Counted from the stretch's first letter, positions 8,991 to 18,469 are shown. The stretch is 55,285 bases of DNA from Natrinema limicola JCM 13563 (GCF_000337475.1 NZ_AOIT01000033.1:755-56039); one strand, 5' to 3'. Notes: generated by a model from the letters alone, not told the origin. Made by a program: numbers and translations.

Positions 8991-10250
8991 CTAGTTCAGT
9001 TCACAGCCCAGTTCGGAGCCTGGCGGCAGCGTGTTCTCGCCCTCGACCTTGCTAAGGAGATCCACGTTAGCCATGTCGCCGTCGCCTTCGACCAGCTCGC
9101 CCATCCAGGTTGGGTTAGTGGCCTGATGATCGGACTCCCGAAGCGTGATATCTCCCAGCACCGTCGTGAACGTTCCGCCCTCGAGGGCGTCTCTGACGTC
9201 CGTGGGGTCGGTACTCCCAGCTTCCTGCATGCCTCGCACCATCAGGCGGATGGACTCGTAACCCACTCGCTCGAAGTTCCCGGGGACGCCGTCGTATTCG
9301 TTCTGGTAGGCTTCGACGAACTGCTGGTTGTCGCCGAGATCGACTGAGGGATCGTAACGGACACCGCCGTAGGTACCGACCGCATTGGACCCCGCTCCTG
9401 AGCGCGCGCTCTTGAACGCCATCGTCGGACCGACAAGCGCTTTCTCTTGCGCGAGACCCTGGTTTGCGGCCTGATTGACGAAGTTGACGAGGTCCCCGCC
9501 GGTCATGCCGAGGATAACCGCGTCGGCGTCGGACGAGCTAATCTGGCTTATATACGAGCCGAAGTTCGAAGAGCCGAGGCTGGATTCTGTCTTCCCAACT
9601 TCAGTGAAGTTGCTGTTTGCGTCCTGCATCCGTTCTCTGGTCCGATTGTAGACCGAATCCCCGTAGGCGTAGTCGGCGATGTGGAACCAGACGTTTGAGC
9701 CGATCTCGTTTACCGTGTACGCCGAGATCGCCTCGGCGATCTGAGCCGTGCTCGTCTCGAAGCGGAAGACCCACTCGTTGCACGCCTCGCCCGTGACCGG
9801 AACGGCCGCCGCACCTGGGAAATAAACGAATTCCGCATCGCTGGCGAACTCGTTAAGTCCCAGCGCGACGGAACTGGAGATCGCACCGAACACGAAGTCG
9901 GCTTGTTCCTGCTGAACGACTTCTTGGGCGGCCTGGGACGCGGCTCCGGCCTCCGTCTCGGTATCGTCGTACACCGCGTCGATCTCGTAGTCGAACTCGT
10001 CGCTGTCGTTGATCTGCTGGACGGCCAACTCGACGCCATTCCGCTGTGCCGGACCGAGTGAACTGTAGGCCCCGCTCATCGGATTGAGGCTCGCAATAGT
10101 CACTGTTTCGTTCCCACTCCCTCCCGCACAGCCGGCGAGCGCTACAGTGCCCGCTGCGCCGGCGGCCGACAGGAACGTTCGACGTGAGGAACCGAATACG
10201 ATACTGTCATTGTCTCCATTGGTTGCCCCTCGCATGGGTATGATATCCAC
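8991..10250 (-). CDS. Liv-type substrate-binding lipoprotein (Tat-exported)
   Basis: 419 residues with a twin-arginine signal (SSRRTFLS near 21-28) and a lipobox LAGC (Cys41), so it is probably Tat-exported and lipid-anchored on the outer face of the membrane. The mature part is a type I periplasmic-binding fold: IASLNPMSGAYSSLG at the start, then AVYDDTETEAG and a GGVRYDPSVDLGDNQQF region, as in LivJ/LivK and amide/aromatic-acid binding proteins. A Met at 10235 is an alternative start. An AT-rich TATATAT box at 10287-10293 lies upstream on the minus strand. It is the first gene of the operon. Confidence 0.92.
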   Translation of the reverse strand: MDIIPMRGATNGDNDSIVFGSSRRTFLSAAGAAGTVALAGCAGGSGNETVTIASLNPMSGAYSSLGPAQRNGVELAVQQINDSDEFDYEIDAVYDDTETEAGAASQAAQEVVQQEQADFVFGAISSSVALGLNEFASDAEFVYFPGAAAVPVTGEACNEWVFRFETSTAQIAEAISAYTVNEIGSNVWFHIADYAYGDSVYNRTRERMQDANSNFTEVGKTESSLGSSNFGSYISQISSSDADAVILGMTGGDLVNFVNQAANQGLAQEKALVGPTMAFKSARSGAGSNAVGTYGGVRYDPSVDLGDNQQFVEAYQNEYDGVPGNFERVGYESIRLMVRGMQEAGSTDPTDVRDALEGGTFTTVLGDITLRESDHQATNPTWMGELVEGDGDMANVDLLSKVEGENTLPPGSELGCELN

Positions 10251-10614
10251 TGCACACCAGTGCCTAATAAATCATTATGTTCAACTCATATATACGAGGG
10301 GTTGATAAATAAGGGTTTTATATTTAATAATGGACGAACCGTCCCAACTGGGAGAATGATAATTCCTGCTTATGATCGATCTGTCATGGAAAGTGTTACT
10401 CGGCAACTCGAACTACAGGGCCGTTACCGCGTCAGTTCCCACTTTACCGGTCGTGTCGAGACCGTCGCTGCCCTCGGCTGCCCCAGTCCTCGCGGTCTCG
10501 AGTACGCGCTGAAACCGAGTGCTACGGACTCCTGTCACTCAGTACGGCAGGCCTGCGCCCCGTCTTGGTGTGTGCCGAGACCAGTGACAGCAGACCGGAT
10601 AGCGGAAGCCCGTT
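10251..10614. other. Intergenic region with promoter and dispersed repeat
   Basis: The first 60 bp hold the minus-strand promoter of the substrate-binding gene (TATATAT near 10290). The rest shows no gene. Positions 10532-10604 carry a copy of a dispersed intergenic repeat of about 73 nt. Confidence 0.5.
10532..10604 (-). repeat. Dispersed intergenic repeat, copy E (diverged)
   Basis: This copy begins CTGTCACTCAGTACGGC and near its right end has CCAGTGACAGCAGACCGGAT, matching the two conserved ends of copies at 17393, 41529, 41735 and 43517. Directly beyond it, AGCCCGTTTCA again resembles the repeat end, and that TCA is the stop codon of the minus-strand aldehyde dehydrogenase gene. Confidence 0.5.
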
Positions 10615-11976
10615 TCACTGAACCCACACTGTTTTCCAGTTCACGAACTCCTTGATGCCGGCTTCCGAGAGTTCACGGCCGTAGCCGGAGTCTTTGATCC
10701 CGCCGAACGGCACGCGCGGGTCCGACTTCGTCATCTCGTTGATGTAGACGCAGCCGGCATCGATCTCGCGTGCGAGTCGCTGTCCGCGCTTGCGGTCGTC
10801 GGTCCAGAGGCTCGCGCCCAGCCCGAACCGCGTATCGTTTGCGAGTTCGATGGCTTCGGTTTCGTCGGCCACCTCGTAGACGGCCGCAACGGGGCCGAAG
10901 GTCTCCTCTGCGTCCGCAGGGCAGCCCTTGGGAACGTCGGTCAGCACGGTCGGCGGATAGAAGGCCCCCTCCCTGTCGAGGGGGTCGCCGCCCGTCAGAA
11001 CCGTCGCCCCGGCCTTGACGCTGGCTTCGACCTGGTCGTGGAGTTGCGCCATCAGGTCGGGGTCCGCCTGCGGCCCGACATCGGTCGCCTCGCTCATCGG
11101 GTCACCGACCGTGAGGCTCTCGAATTCGTCGACGAACCGGTCGACGAATTCGTCGTAGACGGCCTCGTGAACGATGAACCGCTTGGCCGCGATACAGGAC
11201 TGGCCACCGTTCTGCGTGCGCGCCTGCACACCTGTCTCGACGGCGCGACCGAGGTCTGCGTCGTCCAGCACGACGAACGGATCGCTCCCACCCAGTTCGA
11301 GGACGGTCTTCTTGAGGTGTTTACCGGCGGTCTCGGCGACGGCCCGGCCGGCCGGCCCGCTGCCGGTGAGCGTCGCAGCGCGTACCCGATTGTCGGTCAG
11401 GACGTCTTCGACCTTGCTCGAGCCGACGAGCAGCGTCTGGAAGACGCCCTCGGGATAGCCAGCCTCGCGGAAGACCTCCTTGAGCACCATGGCACACCCT
11501 GGTACGTTCGAGGCGTGTTTGAGCAGGCCGACGTTGCCGGCGGTGAGATACGGGGCGGCAAAGCGGATGACCTGCCAGAATGGGAAGTTCCAGGGCATCA
11601 CCGCAAGCACGGGTCCGAGCGGATCGTGGACGGTCTTAACCGACGTTCCCGGTGGGCTGGGATGGTGGTCGGCCTCGAGGTAGGCGCTCGCGTGCTCCGC
11701 GTAGTGATCGCAGGCCCACGCGCACTTCTCGACTTCGGCGACGGCCTGGGAGATCGGTTTGCCCATCTCCTTGGTCATCAACTCCGCGTACCGCCGCTTG
11801 TTCTCCCGAAGCACGTCGCCAGCGGCCGCCAGCAACTCCTCGCGCTCACGCAGCGGGCGCTCGCGCCACGATTCGAAGGTCTCTATCGCAGTCTCGAGCG
11901 TGGCCTCGACGTCCGCGTAGTCGTCTTCGGTGTATTCGGCGAACTGTTCGCCAGTGGCTGGATTGACCGCGTCCAT
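10615..11976 (-). CDS. NAD(P)-dependent aldehyde / succinate-semialdehyde dehydrogenase
   Basis: About 453 residues from [12 protein letters not shown]. It has the aldehyde dehydrogenase signatures in order: [12 protein letters not shown], the Rossmann segment [14 protein letters not shown], the catalytic Glu in ELGGSDPFV, the catalytic Cys in [12 protein letters not shown] and [12 protein letters not shown] near the C-terminus. The length and lack of an N-terminal extension resemble succinate-semialdehyde dehydrogenase-like enzymes. It oxidises an aldehyde to an acid with NAD(P). The frame opens 21 bp earlier, but [10 protein letters not shown] is the family start. It stands alone, divergent from the EthD gene. 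Confidence 0.9.
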   Translation of the reverse strand: MDAVNPATGEQFAEYTEDDYADVEATLETAIETFESWRERPLREREELLAAAGDVLRENKRRYAELMTKEMGKPISQAVAEVEKCAWACDHYAEHASAYLEADHHPSPPGTSVKTVHDPLGPVLAVMPWNFPFWQVIRFAAPYLTAGNVGLLKHASNVPGCAMVLKEVFREAGYPEGVFQTLLVGSSKVEDVLTDNRVRAATLTGSGPAGRAVAETAGKHLKKTVLELGGSDPFVVLDDADLGRAVETGVQARTQNGGQSCIAAKRFIVHEAVYDEFVDRFVDEFESLTVGDPMSEATDVGPQADPDLMAQLHDQVEASVKAGATVLTGGDPLDREGAFYPPTVLTDVPKGCPADAEETFGPVAAVYEVADETEAIELANDTRFGLGASLWTDDRKRGQRLAREIDAGCVYINEMTKSDPRVPFGGIKDSGYGRELSEAGIKEFVNWKTVWVQ

Positions 11977-12077
11977 GGCAGTGAGTATCGCTAGCACTAC
12001 TCTTAGGTATTTTCATTCCACGAACGGGCCGCGGTCAACCTGAGGATTTATTTCGGGGGGTGTGATAGTGACCAGTG

Positions 12078-12794
12078 ATGTACAAGCACATTGCCCTGCT
12101 CGTTCGACAGGAGGGTATGTCCCATGCAGAGTTCGTCGACCACTGGCAGAACAACCACACACCCATCGCGAAGGATATCGAGGGTGTTGTGCGGTACCAG
12201 CAGGTGCTGCCGACCGAACCCGAACACGCCGAGTTCGACGGGCTGGCGGAACTGTACTTCGAGACGCTTGAGGATCTTCACGAGGCGCTTGGCAGTCCCG
12301 GCTCCCGTGACTACGACCCCACCAAAGAGATCGCGGCGAAAGCCCGCGAGGACGTTGACAACTTTCTGGCTCTCGAGGAGCGTCCGCGGTTCATTGGCGA
12401 GGAGATCGTCCAGAAAGACGACGTCAAGAGTGACACTGATCACCTCTACAAACACTCGGCGTTTCTGGTTCGTCAGGAGGGCATGACTCACGAGGAGTTT
12501 GTCGACTACTGGCAGACCAACCACACGCCCATCGCTCGTGAGATCGACGGTGTCGTCAAGTATAACACCGTCCTGCCAACCGATTCCGAGAACGCAGAAT
12601 TCGACGGCGTCGCCGAACTGTACTTCGAGGATCTCTCGAAGCTCTACGCCGCGCTGGGCAGCGAAGGGTCCCGTGACTACGACCCTGCGAAGGGGAAAGC
12701 TAAGGAAGCCCGCGAGGACGTCGACAACTTCCTGGCCCTCAAGGAGCGCCCGCGGTTTATCGGGCAAGAACGACTCGTCAAAGACGAACGCTGA
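12078..12794 (+). CDS. Tandem EthD-domain protein
   Basis: 238 residues built from two copies of an EthD (dimeric alpha-beta barrel) domain. Copy 1 (residues 1-108) begins YKHIALLVRQEGMSHAEFVD and copy 2 (about 123-238) begins YKHSAFLVRQEGMTHEEFVD. Both carry NNHTPIA/TNHTPIA, AEFDG.AELYFE and GSRDYDP, and both end in ERPRFIG. EthD proteins usually have one domain and dimerise. The internal duplication would make a one-chain dimer. The family is linked to monooxygenase and ring-cleavage pathways, but its activity is generally unknown. A GTG at 12075 is an alternative start. The HD gene begins 3 nt after the stop. Confidence 0.88.
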   Translation: MYKHIALLVRQEGMSHAEFVDHWQNNHTPIAKDIEGVVRYQQVLPTEPEHAEFDGLAELYFETLEDLHEALGSPGSRDYDPTKEIAAKAREDVDNFLALEERPRFIGEEIVQKDDVKSDTDHLYKHSAFLVRQEGMTHEEFVDYWQTNHTPIAREIDGVVKYNTVLPTDSENAEFDGVAELYFEDLSKLYAALGSEGSRDYDPAKGKAKEAREDVDNFLALKERPRFIGQERLVKDER

Positions 12795-12797
12795 GCC

Positions 12798-13388
12798 ATG
12801 CCCGACTACGAGAGCCAAGTCCGCGAGGCGTTTCCCGAACTCGATTCGATCGACAGTCCCGACCTCCGCGAGAAAGTCATCGAGGCGTGGATGCTCGGAC
12901 TCGACCGGGGCGGCTGGCGACACATCGAGGATATTCCCTACGCCTGGAACATCCACGAGGTAACCAACGTCGAGCACGTTCGCGGCGTCACGCGCATCGC
13001 TCGCCAATCGGCTCAAGAGCAGCGCGACTTCCACGGCGCGGACCCCGACATCGACGTCGTCGTGGCCGCGTGTCTCCTTCACGACGTCGGCAAGTGCTAC
13101 GAGTACGTCGATTTCGTCGACGACGAGCAGTTGCTCGAGCCGGATCGAACGTACGCGACCGAGGAGGTCCCGCATTCGCTGTCGGGGTATGCCCTCGCCC
13201 ACGAGGTCGGCTGTCCGCTCGCGGTCCAGCGGGCGATCCCTCACTTCATCGGCGAGATTCCCACCCGGACGATGGAAGCGGAACTCGTCAAGAGCGCGAA
13301 CTCGGCGTCCTCGAACGCGATCACCCAGTCGGCGATGGGGATCACGCTTCAGGAGTGGGTCGACGAGTACTCACAGACACAGAACTGA
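12798..13388 (+). CDS. HD-domain protein (putative metal-dependent hydrolase)
   Basis: 196 residues with an HD motif: NVEHVRGVTRIA supplies the first His, CLLHDVGK the HD pair, and HSLSGYALAHEVG plus IPHFIGEI later metal ligands. HD proteins are metal-dependent phosphohydrolases or other hydrolases, often acting on nucleotides. This one also has an unusual N-terminal segment (LDRGGWRHIEDIPYAWNIHE). It starts 3 nt after the tandem-EthD gene, so the two are surely cotranscribed and probably act on the same, unknown, substrate. Confidence 0.85.
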   Translation: MPDYESQVREAFPELDSIDSPDLREKVIEAWMLGLDRGGWRHIEDIPYAWNIHEVTNVEHVRGVTRIARQSAQEQRDFHGADPDIDVVVAACLLHDVGKCYEYVDFVDDEQLLEPDRTYATEEVPHSLSGYALAHEVGCPLAVQRAIPHFIGEIPTRTMEAELVKSANSASSNAITQSAMGITLQEWVDEYSQTQN

Positions 13389-13468
13389 TAAGAGGATTCC
13401 CCCACCGATCGCGTCTCACGGCTCGTCGGCAGTGGTACCAGCCGTTCAGGTGCGATCGTGTATTCAAC

Positions 13469-13852
13469 CTATCCCGTCTTGTAGACGCCGCGAGCGTCCG
13501 CGACCTGTGTGTCGTCAGCAGCGTAGACCGCGACATCGACGACGCCGACGTCACTTCCGAGCCGAACGACGTCGGCTTCCGCGTACAGATCGCCGGTCCC
13601 GGCTTCCAGATAGTCGATTCGCATGTCGATGGTCGGAACCGGCTGGTCGACCAGTGAGACGAGCGCGGCACCGCCGACGGTGTCCGCCAGGGTGAACGTC
13701 ACGCCGCCATGGGCCATTATCCGATCGTCGTTCCAGGATAATGCTTCTCGCATCTCGATGGTTCCTTCGGCGTGTCCGTCCGCCGCCTCGGTGACCTCGA
13801 CACCGAGCAGGTCGGCGAACGGCATGTTCTCGAAGAACGCTTCGATGTCCAT
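13469..13852 (-). CDS. PaaI-type hotdog acyl-CoA thioesterase
   Basis: 127 residues with the PaaI/YdiI pattern: LLGVEVTEAADGHAEGTIEM, then ALSWNDDRIMAHGGVTFTLAD and AALVSL. These proteins form hotdog tetramers that hydrolyse aromatic or short acyl-CoA esters and release CoA trapped in dead-end intermediates. It lies downstream of an acyl-CoA synthetase and a PaaK gene on the same strand. A second PaaI-type gene lies beside the other PaaK at 40485. Confidence 0.88.
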   Translation of the reverse strand: MDIEAFFENMPFADLLGVEVTEAADGHAEGTIEMREALSWNDDRIMAHGGVTFTLADTVGGAALVSLVDQPVPTIDMRIDYLEAGTGDLYAEADVVRLGSDVGVVDVAVYAADDTQVADARGVYKTG

Positions 13853-13960
13853 GACGGCCGGGATTTTTCTTTCCGGCTAATTAACCGTTCTGGTTCGTGT
13901 CACGGTAACGTGGGCCGCTACTCGATTCGAGGACGAATCGGACGAGAGGTCGGTACGGCG

Positions 13961-15961
13961 CTATCGAGCGGTCGCAATCTCGTCGATGGCGTCGGGGTTC
14001 TCGATGCTCGAGAGATCGTCCAACTCCTCGCCCGTGTAGACGGACTGGATGATGCGACGGACGATCTTGCCGCTCTGGGTCTTGGGGAACCCGTCGACGA
14101 ACAACACTTCGAGCGGACGGAACGGCTTGCCCAACTCCGCGCCGACCTGTGTGCGTAGCTCCTCTCGCAACTCGTCGGTTTCCTCGTAGCCGTCGGTGAC
14201 GACGACGTACGTGACGACGGCGGTTCCTTTGGTGTCGTCGGGTGCGCCGATCGCGACGGCGGCGTTGACGGCCTCGTGTTCGATGAGCGCGCCTTCGACT
14301 TCGGCCGGGCCGACCTTTCGGCCGGCGACGTTGAGCACGTCGTCCGAACGGCCGTGGAGGAACCAGAAGCCGTCCGCGTCCTGCTGTGCCCAGTCGCCGT
14401 GGTCCCACATGTCGTCGAACCGTGACCAGTACTCCTCGAGGTAGCGCTCGTCGCCGCTCCACAGCGACTTGGTCATCGACGGTGCGGAAGACTTGCAGAT
14501 GAGATAGCCTTCCTCATGATCGTCGGCGACGGACTCGCCGCTGGCGTCGACGATGTCGACGTCCATGCCAAGCGCCGGCCCGCCGAGAGTGCCAGGTTTC
14601 AGCGAGTGCAGTGGCGTCGGCTGGAGGAAACAGCCGAAAATCTCGGTGCCGCCGGAGATGTTCATGATGGGTGCCTCACCACGGCCGACGTTCTCGAGGA
14701 ACCACTGCCAAGAGTCGGGATCCCACGGCTCGCCGGTCGATCCCAGCAGGCGTAGCGAGGAGAGGTCGTGGCCGTCTAGCCACTCATCACCCTGTTTCTG
14801 GAGCGCGCGGATGGCGGTCGGGGAGATGCCGAAGACCGTCAGGCCGTGGTCGTCGATCATCCGCCAGAAGCGATCCGGCTCGGGGTAGTCCGGTGCGCCC
14901 TCGTAGAGGAAGATTGTGCCGCCGTGCGCGTGGTTACCGATGAGCGTCCACGGTCCCATCATCCAGCCGATGTCGGACACCCAGAAGAACCGATCCGAGG
15001 GCTTGTGGTCGAACGAGAAGTAGATTTCCTTCGCCGGTTGAACCAGTCCGCCCGCGTGGGTGTGGACGATCCCCTTCGGCTGGCCCGTCGTGCCCGACGA
15101 GTACAGCAGCATCGACTCCTGATCCGCGGGGAGTGACTTCGTGTCGTACTCGTCGGACTGCGTCCCGACGGCGTCGGCCCACCACTCGTCGCGGTCGTCG
15201 TCCCACGGGATCGACGCCTCGTCGGAACCTAATCGGTCGTAGACGATAGTGTGTTCGACGTGGCCGGCTTCGTCGATGGCGTCGTCAGCTTGTGCTTTGA
15301 GCGCGATTTCGCTGCCACGCCGGTAGAAACCGTCGCCGGTGAACAGCACCGAACACTCGGCGTCCGCGATGCGCGTCGCGGTGGCGTCGACGCCGAAACC
15401 GGAGAAGATCGGCACCGCGATCGCACCGACCTTGAAACAGCCGTAGAGCAGTGGGACGATCTCGGGGACCATCGGCATGTAGAGGCCGACGGTGTTGCCG
15501 GTGTCGATACCGCGCTCCTTGAGGGCGTTGGCGACCCGATTCGCCTGCCGATGCAGTTCGTGATAGGTAACCTCACGGACCTCGCCGTCTTCGCCCTCCC
15601 AGATCGTCGCGACCCTGTTCCGGGCCTCGGCGTCCGGCTGGGCGTGGCGGTCCACGACGTTGTGTGCGATGTTGAGTTCGCCGCCGACGTACCAGCCAGT
15701 AAACTGCGGGCCGTCGCTCGCATCGCGGACCCGGTCGTAGTCCTCGTAGAACTCCAGGCCGAGGTGGTCGACGACCTCGTCCCAGAACCAGTCAAGGCCA
15801 GAGGCCGCTATCCCATCGACCTCGCTGACGGTCAGCTCGTGGAGTTCTTCGAAGTTATCGATGCCGTGTTCCTGCATGAACGCGTAGACGTTGCTATCCT
15901 GAACGAACTGCTCGTCCGGTTCGTAGCGTATCTCCTCGGGCTCGTCGAGTAATCCTGCCAT
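13961..15961 (-). CDS. AMP-forming acetyl-CoA synthetase-like acyl-CoA ligase
   Basis: 666 residues of the adenylate-forming superfamily: P-loop-like SSGTTGQPKGIVHTH, the A5 region LLGSTGEPWDP, the GTEIFG motif, the hinge GRSDDVLNVAGRKVGPAEVE and the catalytic Lys in PKTQSGKIVRR. The length and N-terminal domain (FTGWYVGGELNIAHNVVDRH) match acetyl/propionyl-CoA synthetases, converting a short carboxylic acid to its CoA ester with ATP. The exact acid cannot be read from sequence. It lies between a thioesterase gene and paaK, in the same orientation but with separate promoter space. Confidence 0.92.
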   Translation of the reverse strand: MAGLLDEPEEIRYEPDEQFVQDSNVYAFMQEHGIDNFEELHELTVSEVDGIAASGLDWFWDEVVDHLGLEFYEDYDRVRDASDGPQFTGWYVGGELNIAHNVVDRHAQPDAEARNRVATIWEGEDGEVREVTYHELHRQANRVANALKERGIDTGNTVGLYMPMVPEIVPLLYGCFKVGAIAVPIFSGFGVDATATRIADAECSVLFTGDGFYRRGSEIALKAQADDAIDEAGHVEHTIVYDRLGSDEASIPWDDDRDEWWADAVGTQSDEYDTKSLPADQESMLLYSSGTTGQPKGIVHTHAGGLVQPAKEIYFSFDHKPSDRFFWVSDIGWMMGPWTLIGNHAHGGTIFLYEGAPDYPEPDRFWRMIDDHGLTVFGISPTAIRALQKQGDEWLDGHDLSSLRLLGSTGEPWDPDSWQWFLENVGRGEAPIMNISGGTEIFGCFLQPTPLHSLKPGTLGGPALGMDVDIVDASGESVADDHEEGYLICKSSAPSMTKSLWSGDERYLEEYWSRFDDMWDHGDWAQQDADGFWFLHGRSDDVLNVAGRKVGPAEVEGALIEHEAVNAAVAIGAPDDTKGTAVVTYVVVTDGYEETDELREELRTQVGAELGKPFRPLEVLFVDGFPKTQSGKIVRRIIQSVYTGEELDDLSSIENPDAIDEIATAR

Positions 15962-16045
15962 TGTAACCCATGCACAACTGGTGACAGTATCCTCTTAAAA
16001 ATTTGTGCGTGCCAGTTCGACGATGCGTGGTGCGTCCGATCGCGG

Positions 16046-17332
16046 TCACCCGCGATGGTCGTAGACGCGCTGGACCTTGCCGACCTCGGTACGGGCGATG
16101 CCGCCCGGCTCGACGAGTTCGAGGTCGTCCGGCGTAAATGAGAGGACGTTCTGCAACCGGGAGAGGATCACATCTCTTAGTTCGTTCTCGCTTCGGTCGC
16201 TCTGCTCGTCTTTTTCGATGGTAAGCTCCATCACGTCGAGGCTTCCGTCCTTGTGAAGGTCGATGCGGTAATGGGGAGCGACGCCGGCAACGTCGAGGAT
16301 GATGTGTTCGATTTCGCTCGGGTAGAGATTGACACCACGGACGATAAGGAGTTCATCGGTGCGACCAGTGACGTTGTCCATGCGGACCATTGTCCGGCCA
16401 CACTCACACTCGTCGTAGTTCAGCGTCGTGAGATCACCCGTTCGGTAGCGCAACACCGGCAGCGCCTCTTTCGTGAGCGTAGTCAACACGAGCTCACCCT
16501 CTTCGCCCTCTTCGACGGGCTCGCCCGTACGCGGGTCGACGACCTCCGGATAGAAGTGGTCCTCCCAGACGTGCAGGCCGTCCTGGGCCTCGTGACACTC
16601 CGCGGCAACGCCCGGACCGATGATCTCCGAGAGGCCGTAGTTGTTGATCCCGGTCGCGCCGAGTCGCTCCTCGATCTCCTCGCGCATCGGCTCAGTGCAG
16701 GTCTCCGCACCGTAGGCGATCACGGAAATCGGGAGCTCGCGTGGATTCAGCCCCATCTCTTCGGCCGCCTCGGCGAAGTACAGCGCGTAGGAGGGCGTAC
16801 ACGCGAGGACGTCGCTCTCGAGGTCCTGTGCGAGTTCGATCTGTCGCTGCGTGCCGCCGCTGCTCGTCGGCACGACCGTCGTGCCGAGTTCCTCGGCACC
16901 CTGGTGGAAGCCCAGGCCGCCGGTGAACAGGCCGTATCCGTAGGCGTTCTGAACGGTATCGCCGGGTTCGACGCCGGCCGCGGCCAGTGACCGCGCCATG
17001 GCTTTGCCCCAGACGTCGAGATCGGCGTCGGTGTAAGAGACGATCTTGGGCTTGCCGGTCGTCCCGGACGACGCGTGGATTCGCGCGAGCTCCTCGTCGT
17101 CGACGGCGAACAGGCCGTCGGGATACTCGTCGCGGAAGTCCTCTTTGGTCGTCATCGGGAGCGTCGTGATGTCGTCGATGCTCTCGATGTCGCTCGGGTC
17201 GACGCCGGCGTCCTCGAGTCGTTCGCGGTAGAACGGGACGTTTTCGTATGCGCGTTCGACCGTCTTCGTGAGCCGGTCTGCCTGTCGTTCACGGAGCGCT
17301 GCCCGATCGAGTGACTCGTTACTACTTCTCAT
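16046..17332 (-). CDS. paaK: Phenylacetate-CoA ligase PaaK, copy 1
   Basis: About 428 residues from MRSSNESLDRA. PaaK hallmarks: ERAYENVPFYRERLEDAGV at the N-terminus, the P-loop ASSGTTGKPKIVSYT, NAYGYGLFTGGLGFHQGAEELG, NYGLSEIIGPGVAAECHEA and the C-terminal RTDELLIVRGVNLYPSEIE. A CECGRTMVRM motif is also present. It activates phenylacetate or a related aryl acid to its CoA ester. It is closely related throughout to the copy at 39187, so the two are paralogues. The frame opens 27 bp earlier but the family starts near MRSSNES. Confidence 0.92.
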   Translation of the reverse strand: MRSSNESLDRAALRERQADRLTKTVERAYENVPFYRERLEDAGVDPSDIESIDDITTLPMTTKEDFRDEYPDGLFAVDDEELARIHASSGTTGKPKIVSYTDADLDVWGKAMARSLAAAGVEPGDTVQNAYGYGLFTGGLGFHQGAEELGTTVVPTSSGGTQRQIELAQDLESDVLACTPSYALYFAEAAEEMGLNPRELPISVIAYGAETCTEPMREEIEERLGATGINNYGLSEIIGPGVAAECHEAQDGLHVWEDHFYPEVVDPRTGEPVEEGEEGELVLTTLTKEALPVLRYRTGDLTTLNYDECECGRTMVRMDNVTGRTDELLIVRGVNLYPSEIEHIILDVAGVAPHYRIDLHKDGSLDVMELTIEKDEQSDRSENELRDVILSRLQNVLSFTPDDLELVEPGGIARTEVGKVQRVYDHRG

Positions 17333-17392
17333 ACCAAAACGATGAACGGTCCCCTTCAAAAAGATTCGTGATATCGCTGCGGAGACGGACCG

Positions 17393-17464
17393 CTGTCAGT
17401 CAGTGCCGGTGAACCCGTGACACATCATGCAGATGCGCCGTTCAGTGACGGCAGCCCGTATCAG
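17393..17464 (-). repeat. Dispersed intergenic repeat, copy A
   Basis: This 72-nt unit starts CTGTCAGTCAGTGCCGGT and ends GTGACGGCAGCCCGTATCAG. The last 20 bases are identical to copy B at 41583-41602, and the first 17 are identical to the start of copy C at 43517. Its right end contains the stop codon (TCA on this strand) of the luciferase-like gene. Confidence 0.65.
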
Positions 17465-18469
17465 ACAAGTTCGGGGCGGACTTCGTCGCCGAGTCGACGG
17501 ATACACTCGGCCATCTCCTCGGTACCGGCACCTGGGTGGTACGTCCGGAAGATGAAGTGAATGTCGTCGCCGAGCGTCTCGCGGTAGGTCTCGAGTTCGT
17601 CGACGACCTGTTCGGGCGTGCCGAAGATCGCCTGCTCTTTGAGTTCCTGTTTGCGCTCGTCGGACAGTTCGTCGACAGGTTCGCCGGAGAAGATCTCCTC
17701 GTACCGGCGCTGGATGTAGAAGTAGCCGTCGCGCATCGCCTCCCAGGCTTCGTCGCGGGAGTCGCTGACGAACCCGTGCTGGAGGACGTACACCTGAAAG
17801 TCGCCGTCGATGTTCTCGTGCTCGCGGACGGTCTCGATGTCCTCCGTGCGCTTGCGGACGCCCTCGAGCGAGATGGCCGAGGGTGCACACCAGGCGTCGC
17901 CGATGCGGGCGGCCCGCCGAACGGCGGGCTTGGCAGCGCCGCCGAGCATGATCGGTACGTCGTGGGCCGGTTTCGGCGTCACGTCGACGTCGGCCGAGAT
18001 CTCGTGGAAATCGGGCTCGTAGTCGAGTGTCCCCTCCGACCACGCACCGCGAAGCACGTTGACGGTGTCGGTCAGCCGGTCGACTCGCTCGTCCTTGGAG
18101 ATGCCGAACGCGTCGAACTCGTCGACGTTCGAGCCGATCGAGAGACCGAGCGTCGTCCGTCCGTCCGTCCGCGATCTGGTCGATCGTCGCAACGTCCTCC
18201 GCGAGGCGGACCGAATCGTACAGCGGAGCCAGCGCGATACACGGCCCGAGTTCGATGTCGTCCGTGACCGCCGCCAGCGCACCCAGCGCGGGCGAGATTC
18301 CCGACATGTACCCGTCGTCGAGGAAATGATGTTCGGATACCCACGCGCTGTCGAGGCCGGCGTCGTCGATGACGCGGCCGAACTCGAGCATCTCGTCGTA
18401 GATTTCGCTCATCCAACGGTCGTCGTCCGGTCGCTGTTGACAGGTAAACAGGCCAGTCCCGAGTTGCAT
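17461..18469 (-). pseudogene. LLM-class (luciferase-like) flavin monooxygenase, frameshifted
   Basis: The N-terminal part (MQLGTGLFTCQQ, AWVSEHHFLDDGYMSG, ATIDQIADGRT) is in one frame and the rest (TLGLSIGSNVDEFDAFG to the end, including PIMLGGAAKPAVRRAARIGD) is in another. The break lies in a run of four GTCC units at 18155-18170. Removing one 4-nt unit restores a normal protein of about 335 residues. LLM enzymes use FMN or coenzyme F420 for oxidations. The gene is probably inactive in this sequence, unless the repeat is phase-variable or the extra unit is a sequencing error. Confidence 0.85.
18155..18170. repeat. Tetranucleotide tandem repeat (GTCC)4 at the frameshift
   Basis: Four perfect GTCC units (GGAC on the coding strand) sit where the luciferase-like gene changes frame. 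Three units would keep the frame. Short tandem repeats of this kind mutate by replication slippage. Confidence 0.85.

Noticed and set aside
12048-13244. Minus-strand open frame of 398 codons
   Set aside because: It is antisense to the tandem-EthD and HD genes, which have clear domain motifs; long shadow frames are common in GC-rich haloarchaeal genes.
17461-18469. Programmed frameshift in the luciferase-like gene
   Set aside because: The site is a 4-nt tandem repeat with a whole extra unit, not a slippery heptamer; the LLM family is not known to need frameshifting.
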